Source of the DNA: JBJXFK01 sp046155505
Lineage (GTDB): Bacteria; Planctomycetota; Phycisphaerae; UBA1845; Fen-1342
Direction: 5' to 3'
Length of the DNA: 14,589 nucleotides
NCBI GenBank assembly: GCA_046155505.1
Contig: JBJXFK010000339.1
Location: 1 to 14,589, forward strand
Position 1 is the first letter of the stretch, and every line of letters starts with the position of its first letter. A program made the translations under genes and the position numbers. The notes below the pieces were generated by a model. The model had not been told where the DNA came from and searched no databases. It worked only from the letters and a program-made list of their open reading frames with translations. This document shows, piece after piece, positions 1 to 6,413 of the stretch.

Positions 1-845
1 ACCGCCGCCGCCATCGACGCCGGCAAGACAAGATGCGTCTCGTCCGGCTTGGCCGCGCGCAGCATCGCCGCCAGCCGCGCGAATCGCCCGCGCTCGCGTG
101 GCGAGACGCCGTGCGAGTCAATCAGCACGAGATCCACTTCGGGCAGCGTTCGAAAAACATCGCGTACGCGTGTCGGCGTATTGGCGACGGACACCGGCAC
201 GCCGATCAGCTCGCCATAGCGACGAATCTGCTCGTGGTTGGCCAAACGATGCATATCAAGCGATACGATTGCGACGCGTTTTCGCATTCGCAGCCGAAAC
301 TGTGCCGCCAACTTCGCCAGTGTTGTCGTCTTGCCCGCGCCGGGCGGGCCGATCAGCGCGACGGACTTTCGCCGCCCTTCCACCAGTTCGATACCGCCGG
401 CGACGGGAATCATGCTAGCGATCAACTTGCCGATGATCTCGCGCGTCCGCCGCGGATCGCCCGCGCCACCGAGCATCGCGGCGTTTTGCACGAGCTTTGC
501 CGCGAGTTGTTCACTGTATTCGCATTGCACGAGCCGCGTGTAGTACGGCAACAGTTGATCGGGGATCGCCGGAGCACTCGCGGACGGCGGGCCCACGCGA
601 TCCGCACTCGGCGTCGGCGGCGCGGGTACGCGTGTTTGTCGAGTCGCGCGCGGTGCCGGCGACTCGCCCGTCGGCAGCGCCGCGGTAATCTCCACCGCCG
701 TCTTACCCACCAGCCCGCGAATCGATCCCGCCGGCAACGTGCGCGTACCCAAAATCACGGCTTCCGGGCCGAGCTCCTGCTTCACCCGCGCCAGCGCTTC
801 AGGCATGGACGCCGCGCGAAACGTTTGAACGGATCCCGTCGACAC
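1..845 (-). CDS. flhF: Flagellar biosynthesis SRP-like GTPase FlhF (C-terminus cut by window edge)
   Basis: FlhF is a membrane-associated GTPase of the SRP family that sets flagellar position and number. About 281 codons are visible and the C-terminal end lies outside the window. The N-terminal stretch VQTFRAASMPEALARVKQEL (residues 6-25) is the conserved FlhF start. A Pro/Ala-rich linker follows (about 60-95), then a helical N domain (about 96-145) and the P-loop GPPGAGKTTT (166-175). The segment DMHRLANHEQIRRYGELIGV (197-216) is also typical of the family. I chose the GTG at 845, because an in-frame TGA lies just upstream (849-851) and an ATG start at 806 would delete the conserved first strand. 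A GGGG sits 6 nt before the GTG. The gene overlaps flhA by 47 nt, so translation is probably coupled. The usual DTAGR motif reads DSHGV (243-247), keeping only the D and G. Identity is confident; the exact start slightly less so. Confidence 0.95.
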   Translation of the reverse strand, partial: MSTGSVQTFRAASMPEALARVKQELGPEAVILGTRTLPAGSIRGLVGKTAVEITAALPTGESPAPRATRQTRVPAPPTPSADRVGPPSASAPAIPDQLLPYYTRLVQCEYSEQLAAKLVQNAAMLGGAGDPRRTREIIGKLIASMIPVAGGIELVEGRRKSVALIGPPGAGKTTTLAKLAAQFRLRMRKRVAIVSLDMHRLANHEQIRRYGELIGVPVSVANTPTRVRDVFRTLPEVDLVLIDSHGVSPRERGRFARLAAMLRAAKPDETHLVLPASMAAA

Positions 846-2916
846 TGATCACCCCGTGAGCATGCACATCCACGCCGCGAACGATCTCATTCAGCCCAAG
901 CACCGGCGTACTCGGTAATATCGGTTCGATCATGCGACGAACCCAAAGGCGGATCGGCGGCGAGCACAAAATGACCGGCGTCGCCCCGCCCACCTGCGCC
1001 GACGCCTCGTCAATCTGCTTGCGCGCCGACGACACGAGTTGCGACTGCCGATCCGGCGGTATCGCCAGATGTGAACCCTGATCGAGCCGCTGAATGTTGG
1101 CCGCGATGAAATCCTCGGCCTGCGGGTCAAATGTCACGCAATGCACTGTATTCGTGTGGTCCTTGTACTGACTGCAAATCACGCGGGCCAGCGCGTTGCG
1201 AGCGTATTCGGTCAGGATCTCGCTGTCCTTGGTCTTGCTCGCCCAATCGCCCAGCGATTCGAGAATCGCTTCCAGATCGCGGATCGGCACACGTTCGCGC
1301 AGCAGGTTTTGCAGCACACGCTGCACCTCGCCCAGCTTCAGCAACCCCGGAATCACCTCGTCAACGAGCGGTTGATTCTTCAACTTCAAGTTGTCGACCA
1401 GCTTGGCCGTTTCCGATCGCGTCAGCAGGTCGGCCGCGTGTCGCTTGAGCAATTCAGTCAGATGCGTCGCCAGCACGCCCGTCGGCTCGACCACCGTGTA
1501 GTGCCGCCGCTCGGCGAATTCGCGATCCGCAGGCTGAATCCAAAACGCCGGCAACCCGAACGCCGGCTCGCGCGTCGCCGTGCCATAAAGCTGATCCGAC
1601 GCCAGACCCGAGTCGATCGCCATCAATTGATCGGCGACGATCTCGGCCTGCGCGATCGACTGCCCGCGCAGCATCAACTCATAACTGCTCGGCGGCAGCG
1701 CGGCGTTGTCACGAATGCGAATCGGCGGCACGACGATGCCCAGCTCAGTCGCCATTTGCTTACGTACGCCGTTGATGCGTTCGAGCAAATCGCCGCCGCG
1801 CGCCCGATCGACGAGTCGTACCAATCCTAGACCGATCTGCAATTCGAGCGCATCGACATTGAGCTGATTCTCGATCTTCTCCGGCTCGGGCTTGGGCTTG
1901 GCGTTGTTTTCGGCGACGACTTTCTGCGCGGCGACCTGCGTCTGGTTCTGATTCACGAAAAACGCCATCATGCCGCAACCCGCCGCCAGCGCGAACAGCG
2001 GAACTTTCGGCAACGGCGTGAGCATGAGAATCGCGAGGAACGCAGCCGCGACCGAAATCGCGGTCGGCTTGGAAAAGAGCTGCCCGAGCACCTCTTCGCC
2101 CATGTTGCTCTGGGCCGTGTTTCGCGTGACGAGCATGCCCGCGCCGACCGACAGTACAAACGCCGGCACTGCCGAGGCGAGACCGTCGCCAATGGTCAGC
2201 TTGGTGTAGACCTCCAGGCTCTCCATGAGGTCCATGCTGTGCTCGACCATACCGACATAAAGCCCGCCGAGAATGTTTACAAACGTGATGATGATTCCCG
2301 CGACCGCGTCGCCGCGCACAAATTTGCTCGCACCATCCATCGAGCCGAAAAAGTCGGCCTCAGCCGTGATTTCTTTGCGACGCCGTTTCGCCTCCACATC
2401 ATCGATAATTCCCGCGTTCAGATCGGCATCGATCGCCATCTGCTTGCCGGGCATGCCGTCCAACGTGAACCGCGCCGCGACTTCGGCGATGCGCGTCGCA
2501 CCCTTCGTGATCACCACAAACTGAATGACCATGATGATCGCAAAGATGATTACGCCGACCGCGAGCGACCCGCCGGCGACAAACTCGCCAAACGTCTTGA
2601 CCACCTCGCCCGCCGCATCCGTCCCCTCGCCGCCATTCGCCAGAATCAGACGCGTAGTAGCCGTATTCGACACCAGCCGTAGCAACGTGAGCGCCAGCAG
2701 CATTGACGGAAAGCTCGAAAACTCCAGCGGCGATTTGATATACATGGTGGTCATCATCACCACCACCGCCAGCAGGATGTTCACGAGCAGCAGATAATCG
2801 AGCAGCCACGTCGGCAGCGGAATCAGAATGACAAAGATCAACGCCCCCGCCGCGCACGGGAATATCAACCCGCGATAGCGAGTCAGTGCGGCGATGATGG
2901 GGTTCTGATCCAACAA
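799..2916 (-). CDS. flhA: Flagellar export apparatus protein FlhA
   Basis: FlhA is the large inner-membrane component of the flagellar type III export gate. It forms a nonameric ring whose cytosolic domain docks chaperone-substrate complexes and couples export to the proton motive force. The 705 residues match the usual length (about 690-700). Hydrophobic segments fill about residues 15-330. The FHIPEP signature surrounds GATRIAEVAARFTLDGMPGK (139-158), and RGDAVAG (201-207) carries the conserved membrane-proximal Asp (D203). A charged linker (about 335-350) leads to the cytosolic domain. The start is TTG at 2916, since an in-frame TAA lies four codons upstream, a GGAG sits 6 nt before it, and no ATG occurs before the transmembrane region. 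After the normal family ending (…HGVIS) the protein carries about 14 extra residues that overprint the start of flhF. Between flhB and flhA lies a large heptad inverted repeat. Confidence 0.98.
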   Translation of the reverse strand: MLDQNPIIAALTRYRGLIFPCAAGALIFVILIPLPTWLLDYLLLVNILLAVVVMMTTMYIKSPLEFSSFPSMLLALTLLRLVSNTATTRLILANGGEGTDAAGEVVKTFGEFVAGGSLAVGVIIFAIIMVIQFVVITKGATRIAEVAARFTLDGMPGKQMAIDADLNAGIIDDVEAKRRRKEITAEADFFGSMDGASKFVRGDAVAGIIITFVNILGGLYVGMVEHSMDLMESLEVYTKLTIGDGLASAVPAFVLSVGAGMLVTRNTAQSNMGEEVLGQLFSKPTAISVAAAFLAILMLTPLPKVPLFALAAGCGMMAFFVNQNQTQVAAQKVVAENNAKPKPEPEKIENQLNVDALELQIGLGLVRLVDRARGGDLLERINGVRKQMATELGIVVPPIRIRDNAALPPSSYELMLRGQSIAQAEIVADQLMAIDSGLASDQLYGTATREPAFGLPAFWIQPADREFAERRHYTVVEPTGVLATHLTELLKRHAADLLTRSETAKLVDNLKLKNQPLVDEVIPGLLKLGEVQRVLQNLLRERVPIRDLEAILESLGDWASKTKDSEILTEYARNALARVICSQYKDHTNTVHCVTFDPQAEDFIAANIQRLDQGSHLAIPPDRQSQLVSSARKQIDEASAQVGGATPVILCSPPIRLWVRRMIEPILPSTPVLGLNEIVRGVDVHAHGVISVDGIRSNVSRGVHA
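846..855 (-). promoter_or_regulatory. Ribosome binding site deciding the flhF GTG start
   Basis: Read on the minus strand, CGGGGTGATCA directly precedes GTG 845. It resembles the extended anti-16S consensus (GGAGGTGATC), with the G-run 6 nt from the start codon. It lies inside the flhA reading frame. It supports GTG 845 over the internal ATG at 806. Confidence 0.5.
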
Positions 2917-2926
2917 GAACGGCTCC
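2917..2926 (-). promoter_or_regulatory. Ribosome binding site for the flhA TTG start
   Basis: On the minus strand GGAG (2926-2923) lies 6 nt before TTG 2916. An in-frame TAA just upstream leaves only two adjacent TTG codons as possible starts. The repeat hairpin at 2960-3062 ends about 34 nt upstream of this site. Confidence 0.6.
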
Positions 2927-2959
2927 GGTTATTTGGGCGTCGCCACTTCAAGCACGGTT

Positions 2960-3062
2960 AATGCAGAATGGTGAATGCAGAATGCAGAAGGTCGCCAAAC
3001 TGGGCGAGTGTCGCTCGCGCACGCAGGCCGCTTTCTGCATTCTTCATTCTTCATTCTGCATT
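2960..3062. repeat. Heptad inverted repeat (AATGCAG family) between flhB and flhA
   Basis: Two 30-nt arms, 2960-2989 and 3033-3062, are reverse complements at 27 of 30 positions. Each arm is a run of imperfect 7-mers (AATGCAG, AATGGTG on the left; TTCTGCA, TTCTTCA on the right). The 43-nt loop contains a smaller stem, GCGAG (3004-3008) with CTCGC (3014-3018). The element almost fills the 152-nt flhB-flhA gap, from 7 nt short of the flhB stop to 44 nt short of the flhA start. It has no U-tract and no coding content. It could be a spreading intergenic repeat, a transcript-processing hairpin or an attenuator; the sequence alone does not decide. Confidence 0.85.
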
Positions 3063-3068
3063 CACTCT

Positions 3069-4127
3069 TCAAGCTGCTCTCCCGCTCAACTGAAACACAT
3101 ACGCGAGCACCTCGGCCACCGCCCGGTAGAAATTCGCCGGAATCTCATCGCCGACGTCAACCGCCGCGTACAGCCCGCGGGCCAGCGGCGGGCGCTGCAC
3201 GATCGGGATGCCGTGCTCCTGTGCAATTTGCCGAATACGCAACGCCAAAAAGTCGGTCCCCTTCGCCACGACGCGCGGGGCCGACATCGCCGATTGGTCA
3301 TACTTGAGCGCGACCGCGTACTCGGTCGGATTGGTCACGATTACATCAGCCTTCGGCACGTCCATGCGCAAACGCTGCATCGCAATCTTCATCTGCGTCT
3401 GGCGGCGGCGCTGCTTGATCATCGGGTCGCCGTCCATGCGTTTCATTTCATCCTTGATTTCCTGCTTACTCATGCGGATCGACTTTTCGAATTTCCAGCG
3501 CTGATAGAAGTAGTCGATCAGCCCCAGCAGCAGCAGAATCAACCCGAGCCGCAGCGCCAGCGTAAACAACAACCCGCCGCCGACTGTGAGCAAATCGGTC
3601 GGATGCAACTGGCCCAGCCCGAGCAGCGGCCCGATTTGACTCATCAACGTCTGCACCGCCACGGCGCCGATGATCGCCGTCTTCACCAGACTCTGCCCGA
3701 GCCGCGTGATCGACTCGGTGCTCATCAGCCGCTTGGCCCCCTTTACCGGATCGAGATGTTCCAGTTTTGGCTGAAGCATCGTCCACGAGAACATCGCCCC
3801 GGTCTGCGTCAGCGCCGCGACCGCCGTCACAACGACCAGCAGCAAAATGAACGGCACCACAATCCACGCCGTCGCAATGCCGATGTTCTGAATCCAAATC
3901 GGCAACGCCTCGGCCCGCACATCCGGCGGCTCGCCAAGTTTCTGCATGATCGCGAGGAGCCGCTGAAACATGCCCGGACCGAACAAATTGAGCAGAATCA
4001 ACCCGCCCAGCAACGCGACGGCGGCAGTCAGATCGGTGCTCTTGGCAACCCGACCCTCCTTCCGCGACTCCTCCCGCTTCTGCGGCGTCGCCGGCTCTGT
4101 TCGTTCTTCAGCTTCGTCGGCAGCCAT
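3069..4127 (-). CDS. flhB: Flagellar export switch protein FlhB
   Basis: FlhB is the export-gate protein that switches substrate specificity from rod/hook to filament proteins after self-cleavage. The 352 residues fit the family. The N-terminus has the typical TEPATPQKREESRKEGRVAK (10-29). Four hydrophobic segments follow at about 33-55, 83-107, 144-170 and 182-208. Then come the basic linker and the C-terminal cytosolic domain with the KADVIVTNPTEYAVALKYD region (259-277). Cleavage occurs between N266 and P267 in the NPTH motif of the family; here the fourth residue is Glu, giving NPTE. The ATG at 4127 has GGAG 6 nt upstream. It is followed by flhA and preceded by fliR, each gap holding a repeat. 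The context of flhF, fliO, fliL and fliN identifies a flagellar FlhB rather than an injectisome homologue. Confidence 0.98.
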   Translation of the reverse strand: MAADEAEERTEPATPQKREESRKEGRVAKSTDLTAAVALLGGLILLNLFGPGMFQRLLAIMQKLGEPPDVRAEALPIWIQNIGIATAWIVVPFILLLVVVTAVAALTQTGAMFSWTMLQPKLEHLDPVKGAKRLMSTESITRLGQSLVKTAIIGAVAVQTLMSQIGPLLGLGQLHPTDLLTVGGGLLFTLALRLGLILLLLGLIDYFYQRWKFEKSIRMSKQEIKDEMKRMDGDPMIKQRRRQTQMKIAMQRLRMDVPKADVIVTNPTEYAVALKYDQSAMSAPRVVAKGTDFLALRIRQIAQEHGIPIVQRPPLARGLYAAVDVGDEIPANFYRAVAEVLAYVFQLSGRAA

Positions 4128-4146
4128 CCGTCGCTCCGGAGTGGGG

Positions 4147-4229
4147 TCTAGGGTTCGAGGGGCCGAGTGATGGATCGCTTCGCGATCGGCTTCGACTTCA
4201 CTCGACCCCTCGGGCCCTCGACCCCTAGG
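4147..4229. repeat. CTAGGGGTCGAGGGG-family inverted repeat, copy 1 (fliR-flhB gap)
   Basis: The left arm begins CTAGGGTTCGAGGGG at about 4148. The right arm (about 4199-4229) reads CTAGGGGTCGAGGG on the other strand, with roughly 8 extra nt in the middle. A perfect inner hairpin GATCGC-TTC-GCGATC lies at 4173-4187. The core 4165-4186 is repeated at 5429-5450 with one mismatch in 22, so the elements at 4147 and 5404 are related copies in the same orientation. It fills nearly the whole 105-nt spacer, and the fliR TAG stop (4235-4233) lies a few bases past the right arm. Confidence 0.85.
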
Positions 4230-4232
4230 TCC

Positions 4233-5015
4233 CTACGTCTGCACTACTCGCAAATCCCCAATCCAATCCGTCACCTCTTGCAATGAGTCCAAGAACGCAT
4301 CCATGCCTGCCGGAATGGCTACCGCCAGCAGGCTGAGTGTCACCAGCGTCTTCAATGAAAACCCGACCGTCATTAGATTCAGTTGCGGCATGCTCCGCGA
4401 CAGAAACCCGAGCACGGTGTTGACCAGCAGCATCGTCAGCACGATCGGAGCCGCGATTCGCAATCCAAGCTCGGTGCCCAGTCCCAGCGCGCTGAATAGG
4501 AGGTCATTCGCCGCATCGAGATCGGTCGTGCCGCTGAGCAGCGGGATCGATTGAAACGTGTCGAGTGCCGCGGTCACCAACACGCGATGCCCGCCGACGA
4601 TCAGGAAAATCACGCTCGCAAGCTGCACATAGAAAACGCTCAAGAAATCCTGCTCATAATCCGTCGTCGGATCGATCGTCTGCCCATATGCCAGTCCCGC
4701 TTCCTGCGCAATCAGCGTGCCGCCAATTTGCAGGCCGAGAAAGCACAGCCGCACCGACAGCCCCAGCAAAATACCCAGCGCAAATTCCTGCGCGCAAGCG
4801 ATCGCCAACATCCACGCATCGCTCGGCATATCCTGCCGCAGCGAAACGATCGGCGTCACCACCGCCGCCAGCCCCAGAATCAGCATCGCCCGCATCCGCG
4901 CCGGAATGCTGAGCGCGCCCAGCATCGGCTGAAACATGATCAACCCACCCAACCGACTCGCAACCAGCGCGAAGGTGGGCAGATGCGTGTACCAGGCCAG
5001 CAGCTCGAGGGGCAC
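4233..5015 (-). CDS. fliR: Flagellar export apparatus protein FliR
   Basis: FliR is the single-copy membrane subunit that builds the helical FliP5-FliQ4-FliR1 export pore. The 260-residue length agrees with known FliR proteins (about 260). Most of the sequence is hydrophobic, with family landmarks VASRLGGLIMFQPMLGALSI near the N-terminus (18-37), a conserved GQTIDPTTDYEQDF segment, and LGFLSRSMPQLNLMTVGFSL (222-241) near the C-terminus. The start is GTG at 5015, with GGAG 8 nt upstream; the only nearby upstream ATG is followed at once by TAG. The upstream gap to fliQ and the downstream gap to flhB are both filled by inverted repeats. The TAG stop lies at the edge of the downstream repeat. Confidence 0.97.
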   Translation of the reverse strand: MPLELLAWYTHLPTFALVASRLGGLIMFQPMLGALSIPARMRAMLILGLAAVVTPIVSLRQDMPSDAWMLAIACAQEFALGILLGLSVRLCFLGLQIGGTLIAQEAGLAYGQTIDPTTDYEQDFLSVFYVQLASVIFLIVGGHRVLVTAALDTFQSIPLLSGTTDLDAANDLLFSALGLGTELGLRIAAPIVLTMLLVNTVLGFLSRSMPQLNLMTVGFSLKTLVTLSLLAVAIPAGMDAFLDSLQEVTDWIGDLRVVQT

Positions 5016-5038
5016 GCTACATTCTCCGATCGCGGTTC

Positions 5039-5134
5039 AGTGCCTAGTGTCTAGTGCCTAGTGCCTAGTCATTCAGCCGCTCTGCGGCTGTCTTTTCTTC
5101 GCTAGGCACTAGGCACTAACCACTAGGCACTAAC
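5039..5134. repeat. Heptad inverted repeat (TAGTGCC family) between fliQ and fliR
   Basis: The left arm (5039-5068) is tandem heptads of TAGTGCC with one TAGTGTC. The right arm (5102-5134) is its reverse complement, matching at about 28 of 30 aligned positions. The loop holds a perfect stem CAGCCGC-TCT-GCGGCTG (5074-5090) followed on the plus strand by TCTTTTCTT. That looks like an intrinsic terminator, but for transcription antisense to the flagellar genes. The fliQ stop codon TAG (5132-5130) lies inside the right arm. Confidence 0.88.
5074..5099 (+). terminator. Possible intrinsic terminator, antisense to the flagellar operon
   Basis: A perfect 7-bp GC-rich stem with a 3-nt loop is followed by a T-rich run (TCTTTTCTT) on the plus strand. 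On the minus strand, the direction of the flagellar genes, no U-tract follows. If active it would stop antisense transcription across fliR/fliQ. It may equally be just the core of the surrounding repeat. Confidence 0.3.
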
Positions 5135-5381
5135 CAGCAAGCAACTCCCGCGTGTACTCAATCAACCGATTCGCCGCCCACGGCACGAACACCACCGCCG
5201 CCCCGAACATCGCCACGATCTTCGGAATCAGCGCGAACGTCTGATCGTGAATTTGCGTGACCGCCTGAAAGATGCTGACCAGCAAACCAACCAGCAGCCC
5301 CGCCGCCAAAATCGGCCCGGCGACAATCAGCGAAACCAGCAGTGCTTCGCGTCCAAGATCGAGCGCGTTCATGAGTTCCAC
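5130..5381 (-). CDS. fliQ: Flagellar export apparatus protein FliQ
   Basis: FliQ is a small two-helix membrane protein of the FliPQR export pore. It has 83 residues against about 89 in enterobacteria. Hydrophobic hairpin helices lie at about 13-37 and 52-72. Between them the conserved VSIFQAVTQIHDQTFALIPK (35-54) corresponds to the family motif (ISILQAATQINEMTLSFIPK type). I favour GTG 5381 because GGAG lies 7 nt upstream. ATG 5372, three codons later, is the alternative. The TAG stop lies within a heptad repeat arm, so the last residues may have been set by that element. Confidence 0.97.
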   Translation of the reverse strand: MELMNALDLGREALLVSLIVAGPILAAGLLVGLLVSIFQAVTQIHDQTFALIPKIVAMFGAAVVFVPWAANRLIEYTRELLAG

Positions 5382-5403
5382 AGTTTTGCTCCGCCAAGAG
5401 GGG

Positions 5404-5547
5404 CTAGGGGTCGAGGGGCCAAGGGTCCGAGTGATCGATCGCTTCGCGATTTCCCGAGCACTTCACTCCACCCCTCGACGCCATGCCCCATTGGACCATC
5501 ATTTGTTCTCACTCGGCCCCTCGCCCCCTCGGCTCCTCGGCCCCTGC
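5404..5547. repeat. CTAGGGGTCGAGGGG-family inverted repeat, copy 2 (fliP-fliQ gap)
   Basis: The left arm (5404-5434) starts CTAGGGGTCGAGGGGCC and matches the reverse complement of the copy-1 right arm at about 27 of 31 positions. The core GAGTGATCGATCGCTTCGCG (5429-5448) is shared with copy 1 apart from one base, and includes the hairpin ATCGC-TTC-GCGAT (5438-5450). A right arm of GGCCCCTCG-type repeats spans about 5507-5547. The short stretch between the arms (about 5480-5506) is unlike copy 1. The fliP stop TAG (5549-5547) lies at the outer edge. The element nearly fills the 165-nt gap. Confidence 0.85.
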
Positions 5548-6410
5548 TACACAACACTCGCCATCAGACTCCCGCCCACCAAGTGCCACCCATCCGCCAG
5601 CACAAACAGCAGCAGCTTGAACGGCAGCGAAATCAGCACCGGCGGCAGCATCATCATGCCCATCGCCACCAGCACGGTCGAGATCACCATGTCGATCACC
5701 AAGAACGGCAAATAGATGCGAAACCCAATCACGAACGCGGTCTTCAATTCACTCAGCAAAAACGCCGGGATCAGGGCCGTCATCGGCACCTGCTCGCGCG
5801 TAATCGTCTCATCCAGCGGCACCTCGCGCTGTGCCGCGTACTCATACATCATGTACACATCGCGTTCGTTGCCGGCGTTCTCGATCTGGTCAAACATGAA
5901 CGTCCGCATGTGCCCGCCGGCGATCGATAGCGCATCGCTCTGCTCCATCTTGCCGCTCAGATAGGGCTCGATCGCCTCGCGATGAATCGTCTCAAACCGC
6001 GGAGCCATCACCAGCAGCGTCATGAACAGCGCCAGGCCGATGATCACCTGCGACGGCGGCACAGTTTGCGTGCCCAGCGCTTGCCGCAGCAACACCAGCA
6101 CAACCACCATCCGCACAAAACTCGTCATCATCAGAATGATGCTCGGCGCGATGGTCAGCACCGTCATCAGAACGAGAATCTGCATCGTCGAGCTGATCGA
6201 CTGCCGGTCATTCGCCTGCGGCAGCATCTTGCTGAGGTCAGGAACATAAAGCGGCGCAGCCGACAGTCCCGCAGGCGACGTCTGTGCATCCGGCAACGGC
6301 ACGACCTGCGCCGCCGCCACCTGCACGCACGCGAGCAGCAGCGCGGCAACGCACACGCGTCGCGCCCTGCCAAAAATGTTCGCGTGCGTTGCCAATTCCA
6401 CGTCCTCCAT
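5547..6410 (-). CDS. fliP: Flagellar export apparatus protein FliP
   Basis: FliP forms the pentameric core of the flagellar export pore in the inner membrane. From ATG 6410 the protein has 287 residues, longer than the 245 of E. coli, mainly at the N-terminus. A signal peptide is visible (hydrophobic VCVAALLLACVQVAAAQ). The core shows ILMMTSFVRMVVVLVLLRQA, GLALFMTLLVMAPRF, PAFLLSELKTAFVIGFRIYL and the C-terminal DGWHLVGGSLM, all family hallmarks. The reading frame stays open to 6509, but those extra 33 residues merely translate the adjacent GTAGGGTGGGCA repeat and should not be counted. ATG 6410 has no good ribosome site upstream. TTG 6395 has GGAGG 8 nt before it and could be the true start (282 residues). 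The TAG stop touches the next repeat. Confidence 0.97.
   Translation of the reverse strand: MEDVELATHANIFGRARRVCVAALLLACVQVAAAQVVPLPDAQTSPAGLSAAPLYVPDLSKMLPQANDRQSISSTMQILVLMTVLTIAPSIILMMTSFVRMVVVLVLLRQALGTQTVPPSQVIIGLALFMTLLVMAPRFETIHREAIEPYLSGKMEQSDALSIAGGHMRTFMFDQIENAGNERDVYMMYEYAAQREVPLDETITREQVPMTALIPAFLLSELKTAFVIGFRIYLPFLVIDMVISTVLVAMGMMMLPPVLISLPFKLLLFVLADGWHLVGGSLMASVV
6396..6408 (-). promoter_or_regulatory. Possible ribosome binding site inside the annotated fliP 5' end
   Basis: GGAGG at 6408-6404 on the minus strand lies 8 nt before TTG 6395, while ATG 6410 has only repeat sequence upstream. Other genes in this cluster use GTG or TTG, so a TTG start giving MATHANIF… is reasonable. 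Either start keeps the signal peptide. Confidence 0.4.
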
Positions 6411-6413
6411 GAC

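Noticed and set aside
1141..1830. Long plus-strand reading frame opposite flhA
   Set aside because: It is antisense to the conserved FlhA C-terminal domain and has the Arg/Gln/His-rich composition typical of GC-rich shadow frames.
2961..4151. 396-codon plus-strand frame opposite flhB, beginning in the AATGCAG repeat
   Set aside because: It starts with translated repeat (MQNGECRMQ…) and then runs antisense to clear FlhB; composition is Arg/His/Gln-rich.
2960..5134. Heptad repeats as a CRISPR array
   Set aside because: Units are 7 nt with no spacers between them and occur as inverted arms; no cas gene is present.
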